Shown one piece after another: positions 27,412 through 37,229 of a DNA stretch of 64,000 nt. The DNA comes from Methylobacterium sp. UNC378MF (GTDB taxonomy: Bacteria > Pseudomonadota > Alphaproteobacteria > Rhizobiales > Beijerinckiaceae), in contig NZ_FMWU01000023.1 of NCBI RefSeq assembly GCF_900103195.1, forward strand, positions 1 through 64,000. The letters run 5' to 3'. The notes beneath the pieces are model-generated. The model had not been told where the DNA came from, did no database searches, and was given only the letters and a program-made list of their open reading frames with translations. Numbering within the stretch: the first letter of the stretch is position 1; every line of letters begins with the position of its first letter. Both the position numbers and the translations under genes were made by a program.

Positions 27412-27672
27412 TCAGGCGGCCTGGCAGGCGAGGTCCCGGAAAAGCAAGTCGAGGTAGAGTTCGACCTCGCCGATGAATTGGTCGAGATCGGGCTCGTGGA
27501 TACGCAGACGGGCGAGATCGCGGAGCAGGATGTCGAGGGCGATGGCGCGGTCGTCGGCATGCGCATAGCCCGCGAGATAGGTGTCGATCGCCTGCTCGAC
27601 CATGACGATCGCGCCGACACGAGGGGCGGCTCCCAGACGGAGAACGAGTTCGATGGGTCCAGGCAGCGACAT
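27412..27672 (-). CDS. Small hypothetical protein in the flagellar locus
   Basis: An 86-residue acidic protein not recognised. It is predicted to be mostly helical (VEQAIDTYLAGYAHADDRAIALDILL and EVELYLDLLFRDL). A strong ribosome site (GGAGAGG, 6 bases before the ATG) supports it as a real gene. It lies 157 bases downstream of flgL and abuts the porin-like gene, so it may be the last part of the hook operon or a separate unit. Confidence 0.6.
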   Translation of the reverse strand: MSLPGPIELVLRLGAAPRVGAIVMVEQAIDTYLAGYAHADDRAIALDILLRDLARLRIHEPDLDQFIGEVELYLDLLFRDLACQAA

Positions 27673-27829
27673 GTCGACCTCTCCTCGATCGAATGACGGC
27701 GCGCGGGCGCATCCGCACTATGCGGTTCATCCCCGGAAAACGGCAAGACTATGATGTTTTCGCGCGATCGCGAAATTTTTGGGACCGTAGGCGCGACCGG
27801 ACGAAGCCGCGCCCTTTTCCCTCTCCGGT

Positions 27830-29407
27830 TTAGCTGATGTAGTTGACCAGTGAGAGTTTCGAGAGCGTCGAGGTGATCTGATAACTCGCCTGAAGCCGGT
27901 TCTGTACGTCGAGGAGCTTGGCGATAACCTCTTCAGGCGAGGCCTGCTCGATCCCGTCCAGAGTGTTCTGGACGGTGTTCTGCGTTGCCGTGTTGGTTGT
28001 GCTGGCGTTGGACAGGCGCGCCGACGCGAGGGAGAGCTGGGTGACGGTGTCCTGGACGCTCGGGCTCGTCGTGTCGGTGGATGAGAGAAGCTTGCCCGCC
28101 CGGTCGATCACCGCCTGATAGGTGGCGATAGTGTTGCCATCGCTGGTCGTAGGCAGCCCATAGGCCATCGTGGCGAGGCCAGCGAGAACGTTCTGGATCG
28201 CGCCATCGTTGGCGCGGGCACCGGTGCCGACGCTGGCCGTCGAGCTGATCTGGACGGACTGGGTGTCGAGCGCCGAGGTCGGCTGCAGGGCCGGGGGCGC
28301 GCTCCGCGTATCCTCGCCCTGGTACCAGAGTACCGTGTTATCTTTCGTTCCGGGCACGTAGACGGGGGCCGCTCCGGAGAAGTCGATGCGCTGGGGGATG
28401 ATGCCTGCGCTTGCCGAACCCGAGAAGAAGTTCTTCGCGGCGGTTGCCGTCGAGCTGACGGCGAGGGTTCCGGCAGCGGCCGCCGTGATGGCACCCTGGA
28501 GCGCGATGTTGAGGTTATTGGCCGTCGTGGGCGCATCGGAGCCGATTGCGAAGGTCGCGCCGGTGCTCGACGTGGAAGTCGCGGTGTTGCCGGAGACGGC
28601 GGTGAGCGTCAGCGTCGTCGATGTCCCGTCGTGCATTTTCAGCGTGACGGTAACGCTGTCGCCCGCAGCCGGCGGGCTGTTCACGGTGAGATTGATCGTG
28701 CCCGGCGTGGTCGTTGTTCCGGGATTGGCGGTCGCCGTGATTGCGGTCGTCGTCGACGAGGCTCCGCCGACATTGAAGCCGAAGCTCGTCCTGGTCGGGT
28801 CCTGTTCGGCCACCGTCACGGCCGACCCGGATAGGGAGGTGGTCAGCCAACCGGAGCCCGACCCAAGATCTGCCGCAACCTGATCCTTGATCAGTTTCGT
28901 GAGACCGGCCTTCAGGGTTCCGTCGCTGTTCGTCGATCCGTTCAGGATCGTTTCAGCGTCGAGGACCGGCTGGGTGCTGGCATCGGCGCCACCGAACAGA
29001 TAATTGCCCGCCGCCGACTGGTTGAGCGTATCGAGCACCGTCTCCAAGTTCCCGAGGGCGGTCGAGCGGCCCGCGATGGAGTTGGTCGCAGCACTCTGCA
29101 GCCCGTTGTTTAGGCTCTGGCGGGCGCTCGTGCCCAGCGTCGCAACCTGGGTCAGGCTCGTCACCGCAAGTTTTGTCCGCGTCTGCCCGGCTGTGATGCC
29201 GGCGGCGTAGCCACCGAGCGCGCTCAACGTAGCTTGTGCGGCCAGCGCCGTGGAACGCCCGGAGCCGAGGCCGCCGTAGGTCTGCGACACCTGACCGCTC
29301 GAAACTTGGTTCGACAGGTCATTGAGCTGGTTTTTCAGCGTCGTGAGCTGGGCGGCGTTCCGCGTCGTCAGGTACGAGCCAGCCGCGAAGGGTGTGATCG
29401 TCGTCAT
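27830..29407 (-). CDS. flgL: Flagellar hook-associated protein FlgL
   Basis: A 525-residue hook-filament junction protein. The N-terminal helical part (LTTLKNQLNDLSNQVSSGQVS) and the C-terminal helical part (ASPEEVIAKLLDVQNRLQASYQITSTLSKLSLVNYIS) are typical. The middle (about residues 180-400) is an extended Thr/Ser/Ala/Gly-rich beta-type region, making the protein longer than many FlgL proteins. The ATG at 29407 lies 3 bases past the flgK stop. The gene is less GC-rich than its surroundings. Confidence 0.93.
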   Translation of the reverse strand: MTTITPFAAGSYLTTRNAAQLTTLKNQLNDLSNQVSSGQVSQTYGGLGSGRSTALAAQATLSALGGYAAGITAGQTRTKLAVTSLTQVATLGTSARQSLNNGLQSAATNSIAGRSTALGNLETVLDTLNQSAAGNYLFGGADASTQPVLDAETILNGSTNSDGTLKAGLTKLIKDQVAADLGSGSGWLTTSLSGSAVTVAEQDPTRTSFGFNVGGASSTTTAITATANPGTTTTPGTINLTVNSPPAAGDSVTVTLKMHDGTSTTLTLTAVSGNTATSTSSTGATFAIGSDAPTTANNLNIALQGAITAAAAGTLAVSSTATAAKNFFSGSASAGIIPQRIDFSGAAPVYVPGTKDNTVLWYQGEDTRSAPPALQPTSALDTQSVQISSTASVGTGARANDGAIQNVLAGLATMAYGLPTTSDGNTIATYQAVIDRAGKLLSSTDTTSPSVQDTVTQLSLASARLSNASTTNTATQNTVQNTLDGIEQASPEEVIAKLLDVQNRLQASYQITSTLSKLSLVNYIS

Positions 29408-29409
29408 GA

Positions 29410-31269
29410 TCAAATCTGCAGCAGCTGGTTGAGCATGTCGCGGGCGGCCGTCAACACGCGGGCATTGGCGCCATACGCCGTCTGCAGGGCGATCAGGTTG
29501 GACATCTCCTGATCAATATTGACCCCGGCCCCGGTCGCGAACCGGCTCTGGGCGGTGGCGAGTGCAGTTTGCTGGGTACCGTCGAGCGCCGAGGCGTTAG
29601 CGGAGGCCGCCCCCTGGGCAGAGATGATGTCCTGCGCGAAACCCGCGACGGTGGCGTGATACGGAGCCGAGATGCCGCCGATACCGCTGGACGATGAGAA
29701 GGTCTGCGGCGTGGAGGTCAGCGCCGCGTAAAGCTGCTGGGCTCGTGTACCCGAGGCGTTCGTGTTCGCGGCGCTCGTCGAGGGGGCCGCGGCCGAGAGC
29801 GCCGTCGTATCGCCGGATAGGTTCGTGTTGACGGCGATGCGCTGGGCGAAGCCGGTCAGCTGCGAGCCGCGGTCGAAGGAGCCAGTGTAGACCGCGTTAT
29901 TCGCGCCGTCGACGAACAGGGCCAGCGACGGGTTGCCGGTGTAGAGGTCGTCGGCGGAGACGGCCGTGATGTTGGCGCTCGCCGTAACCTGATTCGGGCT
30001 GCTGGACGTGTCTCTGATCGTGATGTTCGGACCTGAGCCGGGGACATCCACACTCAAATTCGGCGTCAATGAGGCCAGAGCCGCCTTGATCACGGCTGGA
30101 TACTGCGTGGGATCGCTCGGGATCTGGAAGGTTCCCACGAGCGCGTTGGCGTCGCTGGTCTGGCTCGGGGTGACGGTTGTCGATGTGGAGTTGGACGCGA
30201 CGAGGATGACGTTCCGGACCGTGCCGTTGACGGTGACCGGGATCGTGAGCGTGTTGCCGGCTTTAATACCTGACAGGTCGATCGTGGCGGACTTGTCGGC
30301 ATTCGCCGTCGCGGTGACCTGTTTGTCGGTCAGCGAACTCGCCAGCCCTGCCGCGAGGTCGTCGAGCTGGCGCTGGGCCTGCGGCAGGGTCTGGTCGCGC
30401 AGTTCGAGCTGAGCCGCGAGGCTCCCGGATCGCAGCACCCCAGGTTCGCCCAGATCGATCTTCCCACCCCCTGGCAACATGGCGGTGATGGTGCCGACGG
30501 AGCGCGGCGTCGACGAGACGGACGAGTTTGCGCTGAGCGTGCCGTGCCCGTCGAAACTCAGGGTCGCCGCATTGCCGCCGTCAACCAGGGTTGCCCCGGA
30601 TTGGGTGAGAACCGTGACCGTTCCGTCGCTCTTCGACGTCGTCCTGACGTCCATGTAGCTCGACAGGCCGTTGATCGCCTGGTCGCGCTGATCCTGCAGG
30701 TCGGCCAGGGACGAACTGTCCGCAGTGTTCTGGATCTTGGTGTTGAGGTTGGCGATGCTCGACAGGAGCGCGCTGGCCGAATTCGTATCGGTGCCGAGCT
30801 GTGACTCGATCCCTGTGCGCAGCGTCTGCACCGTGGCAGCGGCACCGTTGATCTGGCTGGCGAGCGCAGACGCGCTGCTCAGCACCGTCGTGCGGGCGGC
30901 AGCGGAGGTCGGGTTGGCGGCGAGCTGCTGGAGCGACTGGGTGAAGGTGTTCAGCGTGCCGTCGAGCGCTGTCGAGCTGCCAGGTGTGCCGTAGAGGGCA
31001 TCGAGCTGAGAGATGATGCCGGATTTCGTGCTGGTGTAGGCGGCGCCGGATGTCTCGAGTCGGAGTTGGTTCAGGGCAGCCGCGTCGAAGCTGCGGGTGA
31101 CCGTCCCGGCGGCCACTCCCAGGTTGTTGGTTCCGGTGGCAACAGGCGTGAGTGTTCGCTTGACGTATCCGGCTGTCCCGGCGTTGGCGACGTTCTGCGA
31201 GACGATGTTGATCGCAGCCTGCGTAGCTGCAAGCCCGGCGGTCGCGTTGGAAAGTGCGTTCAGCGACAC
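29410..31269 (-). CDS. flgK: Flagellar hook-associated protein FlgK
   Basis: A 619-residue junction protein between hook and filament. The N-terminus (LSNATAGLAATQAAINIVSQNVANAGTAGYVKR) holds the flagellar rod/hook motif (NVANAGTAGY) and the C-terminus (SNLIALQTAYGANARVLTAARDMLNQLLQI) the paired helix typical of axial proteins. The start is GTG at 31269 with an AGGAGG ribosome site. It sits between flgE and flgL on the same strand with short gaps (34 and 2 bases), so all three are one transcript. Confidence 0.94.
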   Translation of the reverse strand: MSLNALSNATAGLAATQAAINIVSQNVANAGTAGYVKRTLTPVATGTNNLGVAAGTVTRSFDAAALNQLRLETSGAAYTSTKSGIISQLDALYGTPGSSTALDGTLNTFTQSLQQLAANPTSAAARTTVLSSASALASQINGAAATVQTLRTGIESQLGTDTNSASALLSSIANLNTKIQNTADSSSLADLQDQRDQAINGLSSYMDVRTTSKSDGTVTVLTQSGATLVDGGNAATLSFDGHGTLSANSSVSSTPRSVGTITAMLPGGGKIDLGEPGVLRSGSLAAQLELRDQTLPQAQRQLDDLAAGLASSLTDKQVTATANADKSATIDLSGIKAGNTLTIPVTVNGTVRNVILVASNSTSTTVTPSQTSDANALVGTFQIPSDPTQYPAVIKAALASLTPNLSVDVPGSGPNITIRDTSSSPNQVTASANITAVSADDLYTGNPSLALFVDGANNAVYTGSFDRGSQLTGFAQRIAVNTNLSGDTTALSAAAPSTSAANTNASGTRAQQLYAALTSTPQTFSSSSGIGGISAPYHATVAGFAQDIISAQGAASANASALDGTQQTALATAQSRFATGAGVNIDQEMSNLIALQTAYGANARVLTAARDMLNQLLQI

Positions 31270-31303
31270 TTGTAAGCCTCCTCGGCGACCCCCTCGGAAT
31301 CAG

Positions 31304-32566
31304 CTACCGGATCACATTGAGCAGATCGGACATCATCGTCTGAGCCGTCGACATGACCCGCGTGTTCGCAGAGTATGCCTGCTGGGTTACGATCATCTTA
31401 GAAAATTCGCTTGCAATATCCGTATTCGATTGCTCGATGCTGGCGCCGTTGATCGTGCTACCGTTAAGACCGGTCAGTGGCGGCCCGGAATCGGCAGTCT
31501 GGAGATAATTCCCCTTTCCATCGGCCTTCAGCCCATCTGGATCGGCGAATTGCGCGACACCGACTGTGGCGACGGGAATCACCGAGCCGTTTGAGAACGT
31601 GCCGCTGATCTTACCGTCCTCGCCCACCGAGACACTCGTCAGAGTGCCGGCACTGTTGCCGTCCTGACTAAGCTTCTTTGTGGTCACGGCGCCGCTGGCA
31701 TCCGCGTACTGAGTCAGTCCGCCACTGACGTCCAGATTGAGCGATGCAAAACTATAGTCGCCGATCTTGACGCCGGTCAGTGCGACAGGGGCGGCCGAGC
31801 TCGGGCTGGTCAGCTGGCCCGTCGAATCAAAGTTGAATGCCGGCCCGGTTTGGGTCCAGGACGGCGTGTCCGTTGTACTGCTGTTGTAGTACAAGTCCCA
31901 CGACGAGGGCGAGGTACCGGCGGCCGACGTTTGAACCCAGCGCATGCTGATCGTGACCGGCGCGCCAGTTGTAGTATAGCCAGTGATCGATGGACCCGCG
32001 ATGCTGTTAGGTGGCTGAGCTGACGCACTCACGGTGGGGGATGCCGGCAAATTGGCTGAATACTCGATCGTTGTCGTGGGTTGGGCAGGAAGTGTCAGGT
32101 TGCCGATGTTGACCGGTCCCGTGCTGGTGACTTGACCGGTCGTGGGATCCAAGTTGGTGCCGGTCAGGTACCCGCCCGCACCATTGACCAGATAACCATC
32201 CTTATCCTGCGAGAAGTCTCCGCGACGCGTGTATACGTTCGCGCCGCTGAAGGTCGGCTGATTGTTCGCATCGCCGGTCTTCTGCACGACCGTGAAGAAG
32301 CCGGTACCGGTGATCGACATGTTGGTCGGTATGCTTGACGAAACGACGTTGCCGGCGATCGTGTTCGTCAGTTGTGACTGGGCCAAGACGGAGCCGGCGA
32401 CCTCGCGCTTCGGCGTCGTTTGCGCCATCAAATCCACGAAACTGGTGTCGATGCGCTTGTAGCCGGTTGTCTGCGAGTTCGCGATGTTCCCGGATATGTT
32501 GCTGATGGCATAGGACTGTGCCTGCAGTCCGGAGACCGAGGTCTGCAAGGCAGAGAAAAGATCCAT
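31304..32566 (-). CDS. flgE: Flagellar hook protein FlgE
   Basis: A 420-residue hook subunit. The N-terminus has the rod/hook motif (SNISGNIANSQTTGYKR), the centre has the FlgE D2 region, and the C-terminus SEFSKMIVTQQAYSANTRVMSTAQTMMSDLLN is diagnostic. The ATG at 32566 is just before the conserved helix. A sigma-54-like promoter (32615-32629) lies upstream. Codon use is visibly less GC-rich than in neighbouring genes. Confidence 0.94.
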   Translation of the reverse strand: MDLFSALQTSVSGLQAQSYAISNISGNIANSQTTGYKRIDTSFVDLMAQTTPKREVAGSVLAQSQLTNTIAGNVVSSSIPTNMSITGTGFFTVVQKTGDANNQPTFSGANVYTRRGDFSQDKDGYLVNGAGGYLTGTNLDPTTGQVTSTGPVNIGNLTLPAQPTTTIEYSANLPASPTVSASAQPPNSIAGPSITGYTTTGAPVTISMRWVQTSAAGTSPSSWDLYYNSSTTDTPSWTQTGPAFNFDSTGQLTSPSSAAPVALTGVKIGDYSFASLNLDVSGGLTQYADASGAVTTKKLSQDGNSAGTLTSVSVGEDGKISGTFSNGSVIPVATVGVAQFADPDGLKADGKGNYLQTADSGPPLTGLNGSTINGASIEQSNTDIASEFSKMIVTQQAYSANTRVMSTAQTMMSDLLNVIR

Positions 32567-32614
32567 GGCGAGCGATCCCGATGCGCGCCGCACTGGCCCG
32601 CAGGGTTGGGGACC

Positions 32615-32629
32615 GCAACCGGCATGCCA
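32615..32629 (-). promoter_or_regulatory. Sigma-54-type (-24/-12) promoter upstream of flgE
   Basis: On the minus strand TGGCATG-N4-TTGC matches the sigma-54 consensus TGGCACG-N4-TTGC in spacing and in all but one base. The -12 element lies 49 bases before the flgE ATG. Sigma-54 control of hook genes is known in Caulobacter. Confidence 0.55.
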
Positions 32630-32873
32630 GAGCTAAGCCCTTGAGAATTCGAAGCTGGCACGTTCTCGACCCGGCAGAGTTCGCCCATCATCGCGACAAC
32701 CCCGGCAGATCCTGCCGGGTCGAACCCATCCTGGTCACGCATCCGTCGGGACGGCGCCCGCGGCGTTTACGCGGTGTTATTCCACACGCGCGAAGATGCC
32801 GCCGGGCCAGGGCAACGCGCAGTGCGGCCTGCCTGGACGCGCTGAACGGGTACGGACTTCGGATCTCGGGATC

Positions 32874-33341
32874 ATGCGGGCGAAACGGACAAGCCTCGTC
32901 CACATCATCTACTTCTCGCGCCTCAACCTGTCGTCGGACCCGGCGAAGCGGTCCGAGCAGATCAGTGAGATCGGGCGGATCGCGCAGAAGAAAAACGAGT
33001 TCGCGGTGATCACAAGCTTCCTGGTCATCGAAGGCAATTTCGCCTGCCAGGTGATCGAGGGCGAGCGCACGTCGGTGCACGAGACTTTCGACCGGGTGAG
33101 CGCCGATAGCCGCCACCGTGATGTCCAGATCAGCGAGTGGCGCGAGATCACCAAGCGCGAGTTCGTCCACTCGTTCAAGAGCGCTCAGCGCACTACCGGA
33201 AACGACACGCTGTTCGCCAAGGCCAATTTGCTGCCGATGCTCCAGCGCGGTACGCCGAAGGCCTCGGCGATCCATGGGCTCTGCCTCTCGCTCCAATCCG
33301 ACGCGATGTCCCGCCAGGGCATCGATCATCTCTTCATCTGA
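32874..33341 (+). CDS. BLUF-domain blue-light sensor
   Basis: A 155-residue protein made of one BLUF (FAD-binding blue-light) domain plus a short helical tail. The photoactive residues are present: Tyr in HIIYFS, Asn in QKKNEF, Gln in FACQVIEGE, and the RHRDV and REF segments. BLUF domains report blue light through hydrogen-bond change round FAD. I chose the ATG at 32874 just before the domain. It is divergent from flgE (307 bases, including that gene's promoter) and is followed after 7 bases by a receiver gene, so light is probably passed to that partner. Confidence 0.88.
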   Translation: MRAKRTSLVHIIYFSRLNLSSDPAKRSEQISEIGRIAQKKNEFAVITSFLVIEGNFACQVIEGERTSVHETFDRVSADSRHRDVQISEWREITKREFVHSFKSAQRTTGNDTLFAKANLLPMLQRGTPKASAIHGLCLSLQSDAMSRQGIDHLFI

Positions 33342-33348
33342 GCCGCCG

Positions 33349-33807
33349 ATGTCCGAGAGCGATACGCCGCCGATCCTCATCGTCGACGACCAGGAGAAGC
33401 TTCTCCGCCTGATCGTGATGCTGATGACCCGGATCGGATTCCCCGATGTCGAGGGCGTCACCAGCGCGCCCGAGGCGCTGGAGCGGCTGCGGCAGCGCCG
33501 CTACGCCCTGGTGATCTCCGACCTCGACATGGAGCCGATGGACGGACTCAGCTTGCTCCGCGAGATCCGCGCCGACGACGCCCTGATGAACACGCCCTTC
33601 ATGCTGACTGAATCCTCCTTCGATTTCGAGGATATCAATCTCGCCCACCAGGCCGGGGCGGACGCTTTCATTCTCAAGCCCTTCGACATGGCGGTGTTGA
33701 AGAGCAAGCTGAAGCAGGTGCTCAACCGCAAGCCGCGCAAGCGCGAGACGCCGATCGCCTCGGAATCGAGCTTGAGCGTGGAGTTCCCGATGCTGGGGAA
33801 GTTCTGA
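33349..33807 (+). CDS. Single-domain response regulator, partner of the BLUF protein
   Basis: A 152-residue CheY-like receiver. Acidic pair in IVDDQEK, phosphoacceptor Asp in VISDLDMEPMDG, Thr in FMLTESS and Lys in ILKPFD are all present. The ~25-residue tail is basic then acidic. No output domain is present, so the output must be through another protein such as a flagellar switch or a kinase. It is co-transcribed with the BLUF gene (7-base gap) and lies next to the hook operon. Confidence 0.88.
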   Translation: MSESDTPPILIVDDQEKLLRLIVMLMTRIGFPDVEGVTSAPEALERLRQRRYALVISDLDMEPMDGLSLLREIRADDALMNTPFMLTESSFDFEDINLAHQAGADAFILKPFDMAVLKSKLKQVLNRKPRKRETPIASESSLSVEFPMLGKF

Positions 33808-33851
33808 CAGCGGGCCGTTTGGACGCTCCACCGTAAAGTGCCCATCCCCTT

Positions 33852-33873
33852 CCCCCTCCAGCGAGGGAGGGGG
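33852..33873. other. Intergenic hairpin between convergent genes
   Basis: CCCCCTC ... GAGGGGG with an 8-base loop region, between the receiver gene and prfC, which converge. It resembles the purine/pyrimidine hairpin at 40453-40474 and could help end transcription. Confidence 0.4.
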
Positions 33874-33900
33874 CGAATGGCTCAGCGGCCGCCGAAACCC

Positions 33901-35514
<1,614 letters not shown>

Positions 35515-35699
35515 GGAGCGAACGCTCTGTATCGGCGGAACGTGGTGGTGCGCGGCGCGCCACTCGCGCGGTCTCGGGATCGTGTAGCGGCAAGCCCCGA
35601 TATTGGCAAAGACGCCGGCAGAATGGGGCCGCCTTTCAGGCACCGTACAGGGGAGCGGCACCACGCTTCCCCGGCCGATTCACGCTTCGCGAGGCCCCG

Positions 35700-37229
35700 A
35701 TGTCGCGCGCCGCAACACGCTGCTGTCTGGTCACCGTCCTGCTGCTCGCCTCGGCAAGTCCGGGGCCTCGCGCGGCCGAGGCGCCGCCGCGCGCCGCCGC
35801 GTCCGACGCCGCCTTCCTCGATGCCCTGACCTGGGGCGCCACGCCCTCTTCCTTTGCGCAGCTCACCGCGGATGGGCGAGCCCGCTGGCTTCACGCGCAG
35901 CTCCATCCGCCGGCCGAATCGCGGCTGCCGCCCGCCGCCCAGGCGCAGGTCGACGCGCTGACCCCGCCGGGCAGCCTGTTCGAGCGGGCCCTGGCGCTGG
36001 ACGCGCAGGCGAGGGCCGCCAAGGACATCCCGGATCCCGAGGCGCGGAAGGCCGCGCAGCAGGCGTTCCAGGGCGCGCTCAACACGGCCGCGCGGAACGC
36101 CGCCTCCGTATGGGTGCTGCGGGCGCTCTACAGCCCCGATCAGCTGCGCGAGCGCCTGACGTGGTTCTGGTTCAACCGGTTCAACGTCCACCAGGGCAAG
36201 TCGACCCTGCGCGCCGCCGTGGGCGACTACCTCGACACCGCGATCCGCCCGCACGTGCTCGGCCGCTTCCGCGACCTGCTGATGGCGAGCCTGCGCCACC
36301 CGGCGATGCTGCGCTACCTCGACAACGACGCCAACGCGGCCGGCCGGCCGAACGAGAACTACGCCCGGGAGATCATGGAGCTGCACACGATGGGCGTCGG
36401 CTCCGGCTACACGCAGGGCGACGTCGAGGCGCTGGCGCGGATCCTGAGCGGCGTCGGCATCGACCTGAAGCCCGAGACTCCGAAGCTCCGCCCCGAGCAC
36501 GCCGCCGATTACCGCCGGGACGACCTGTTCGCGTTCAACCCGAACCGGCACGATTACGGCGACAAGGTCTTCCTCGGCACGCGCATCCAGGGCCGCGGCT
36601 GGCCCGAGGTCGAGGAGGCGGTCGACCTGATCGCCCGCAACCCCGCCACCGCGACCAACGTCTCCCGGGCACTGGCCACCTACTTCCTCGGCCAGCCGCC
36701 CGACGGCGCCCTGGTGGCGCGGCTCGCCGCTGTCTTCGGCCGCACCGACGGTGACATCGCCGCGGTGATGGAGGCGCTGGTGCGCGAGCCGGCCTTCACG
36801 GCCGAGCGCGGCGGCGCCTTCAAGGATCCGGTGCGCTACGTCTTCTCGGCCCTGCGCATGGCCTACGACGCGCGCGTGATCCGCAACGCCGGCCCGGTGC
36901 TCGGCTGGCTGAACCGGCTCGGCGAGGGCCTGTTCAACCGCTCGACGCCGGACGGCTACCCCCTCGACGCCGCCGCGTGGAGCGGGCCCGGGCAGCTCGC
37001 GACGCGGTTCGAGATTGCCCGGCAGATCGGATCCGGCTCGGCCGGCCTGTTCAAGCCGGCGCTGCCCGATCAGGCCGAGGAGCCGGCCTTCCCGGTGCTC
37101 GCGAACGGGCTCTACTTCGCGGCGCTCTCCGGCACGCTGTCGGCGGCGACCCGGGCGGCCCTCGACCAGGCGGTCTCGCCGCAGGACTGGAACACCCTCT
37201 ACCTCGCCTCGCCGGAGTTCATGCGATGA
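35700..37229 (+). CDS. DUF1800 domain-containing secreted protein
   Basis: A 509-residue protein with a signal peptide (TRCCLVTVLLLASASPGPRAAE). The DUF1800 family is recognised by NENYAREIMELHTMGVGSGYTQGDVEALARILSG and LTWFWFNRFNVHQGK. The function of DUF1800 is unknown, but it is almost always encoded with a DUF1501 protein, as here: the stop codon overlaps the DUF1501 start (ATGA). The pair is predicted to be periplasmic. Confidence 0.9.
   Translation: MSRAATRCCLVTVLLLASASPGPRAAEAPPRAAASDAAFLDALTWGATPSSFAQLTADGRARWLHAQLHPPAESRLPPAAQAQVDALTPPGSLFERALALDAQARAAKDIPDPEARKAAQQAFQGALNTAARNAASVWVLRALYSPDQLRERLTWFWFNRFNVHQGKSTLRAAVGDYLDTAIRPHVLGRFRDLLMASLRHPAMLRYLDNDANAAGRPNENYAREIMELHTMGVGSGYTQGDVEALARILSGVGIDLKPETPKLRPEHAADYRRDDLFAFNPNRHDYGDKVFLGTRIQGRGWPEVEEAVDLIARNPATATNVSRALATYFLGQPPDGALVARLAAVFGRTDGDIAAVMEALVREPAFTAERGGAFKDPVRYVFSALRMAYDARVIRNAGPVLGWLNRLGEGLFNRSTPDGYPLDAAAWSGPGQLATRFEIARQIGSGSAGLFKPALPDQAEEPAFPVLANGLYFAALSGTLSAATRAALDQAVSPQDWNTLYLASPEFMR

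Noticed and set aside
27103-27696. Plus-strand frame opposite the porin-like and 86-residue genes
   Set aside because: The minus-strand genes have a signal peptide and a strong ribosome site; this frame has neither.
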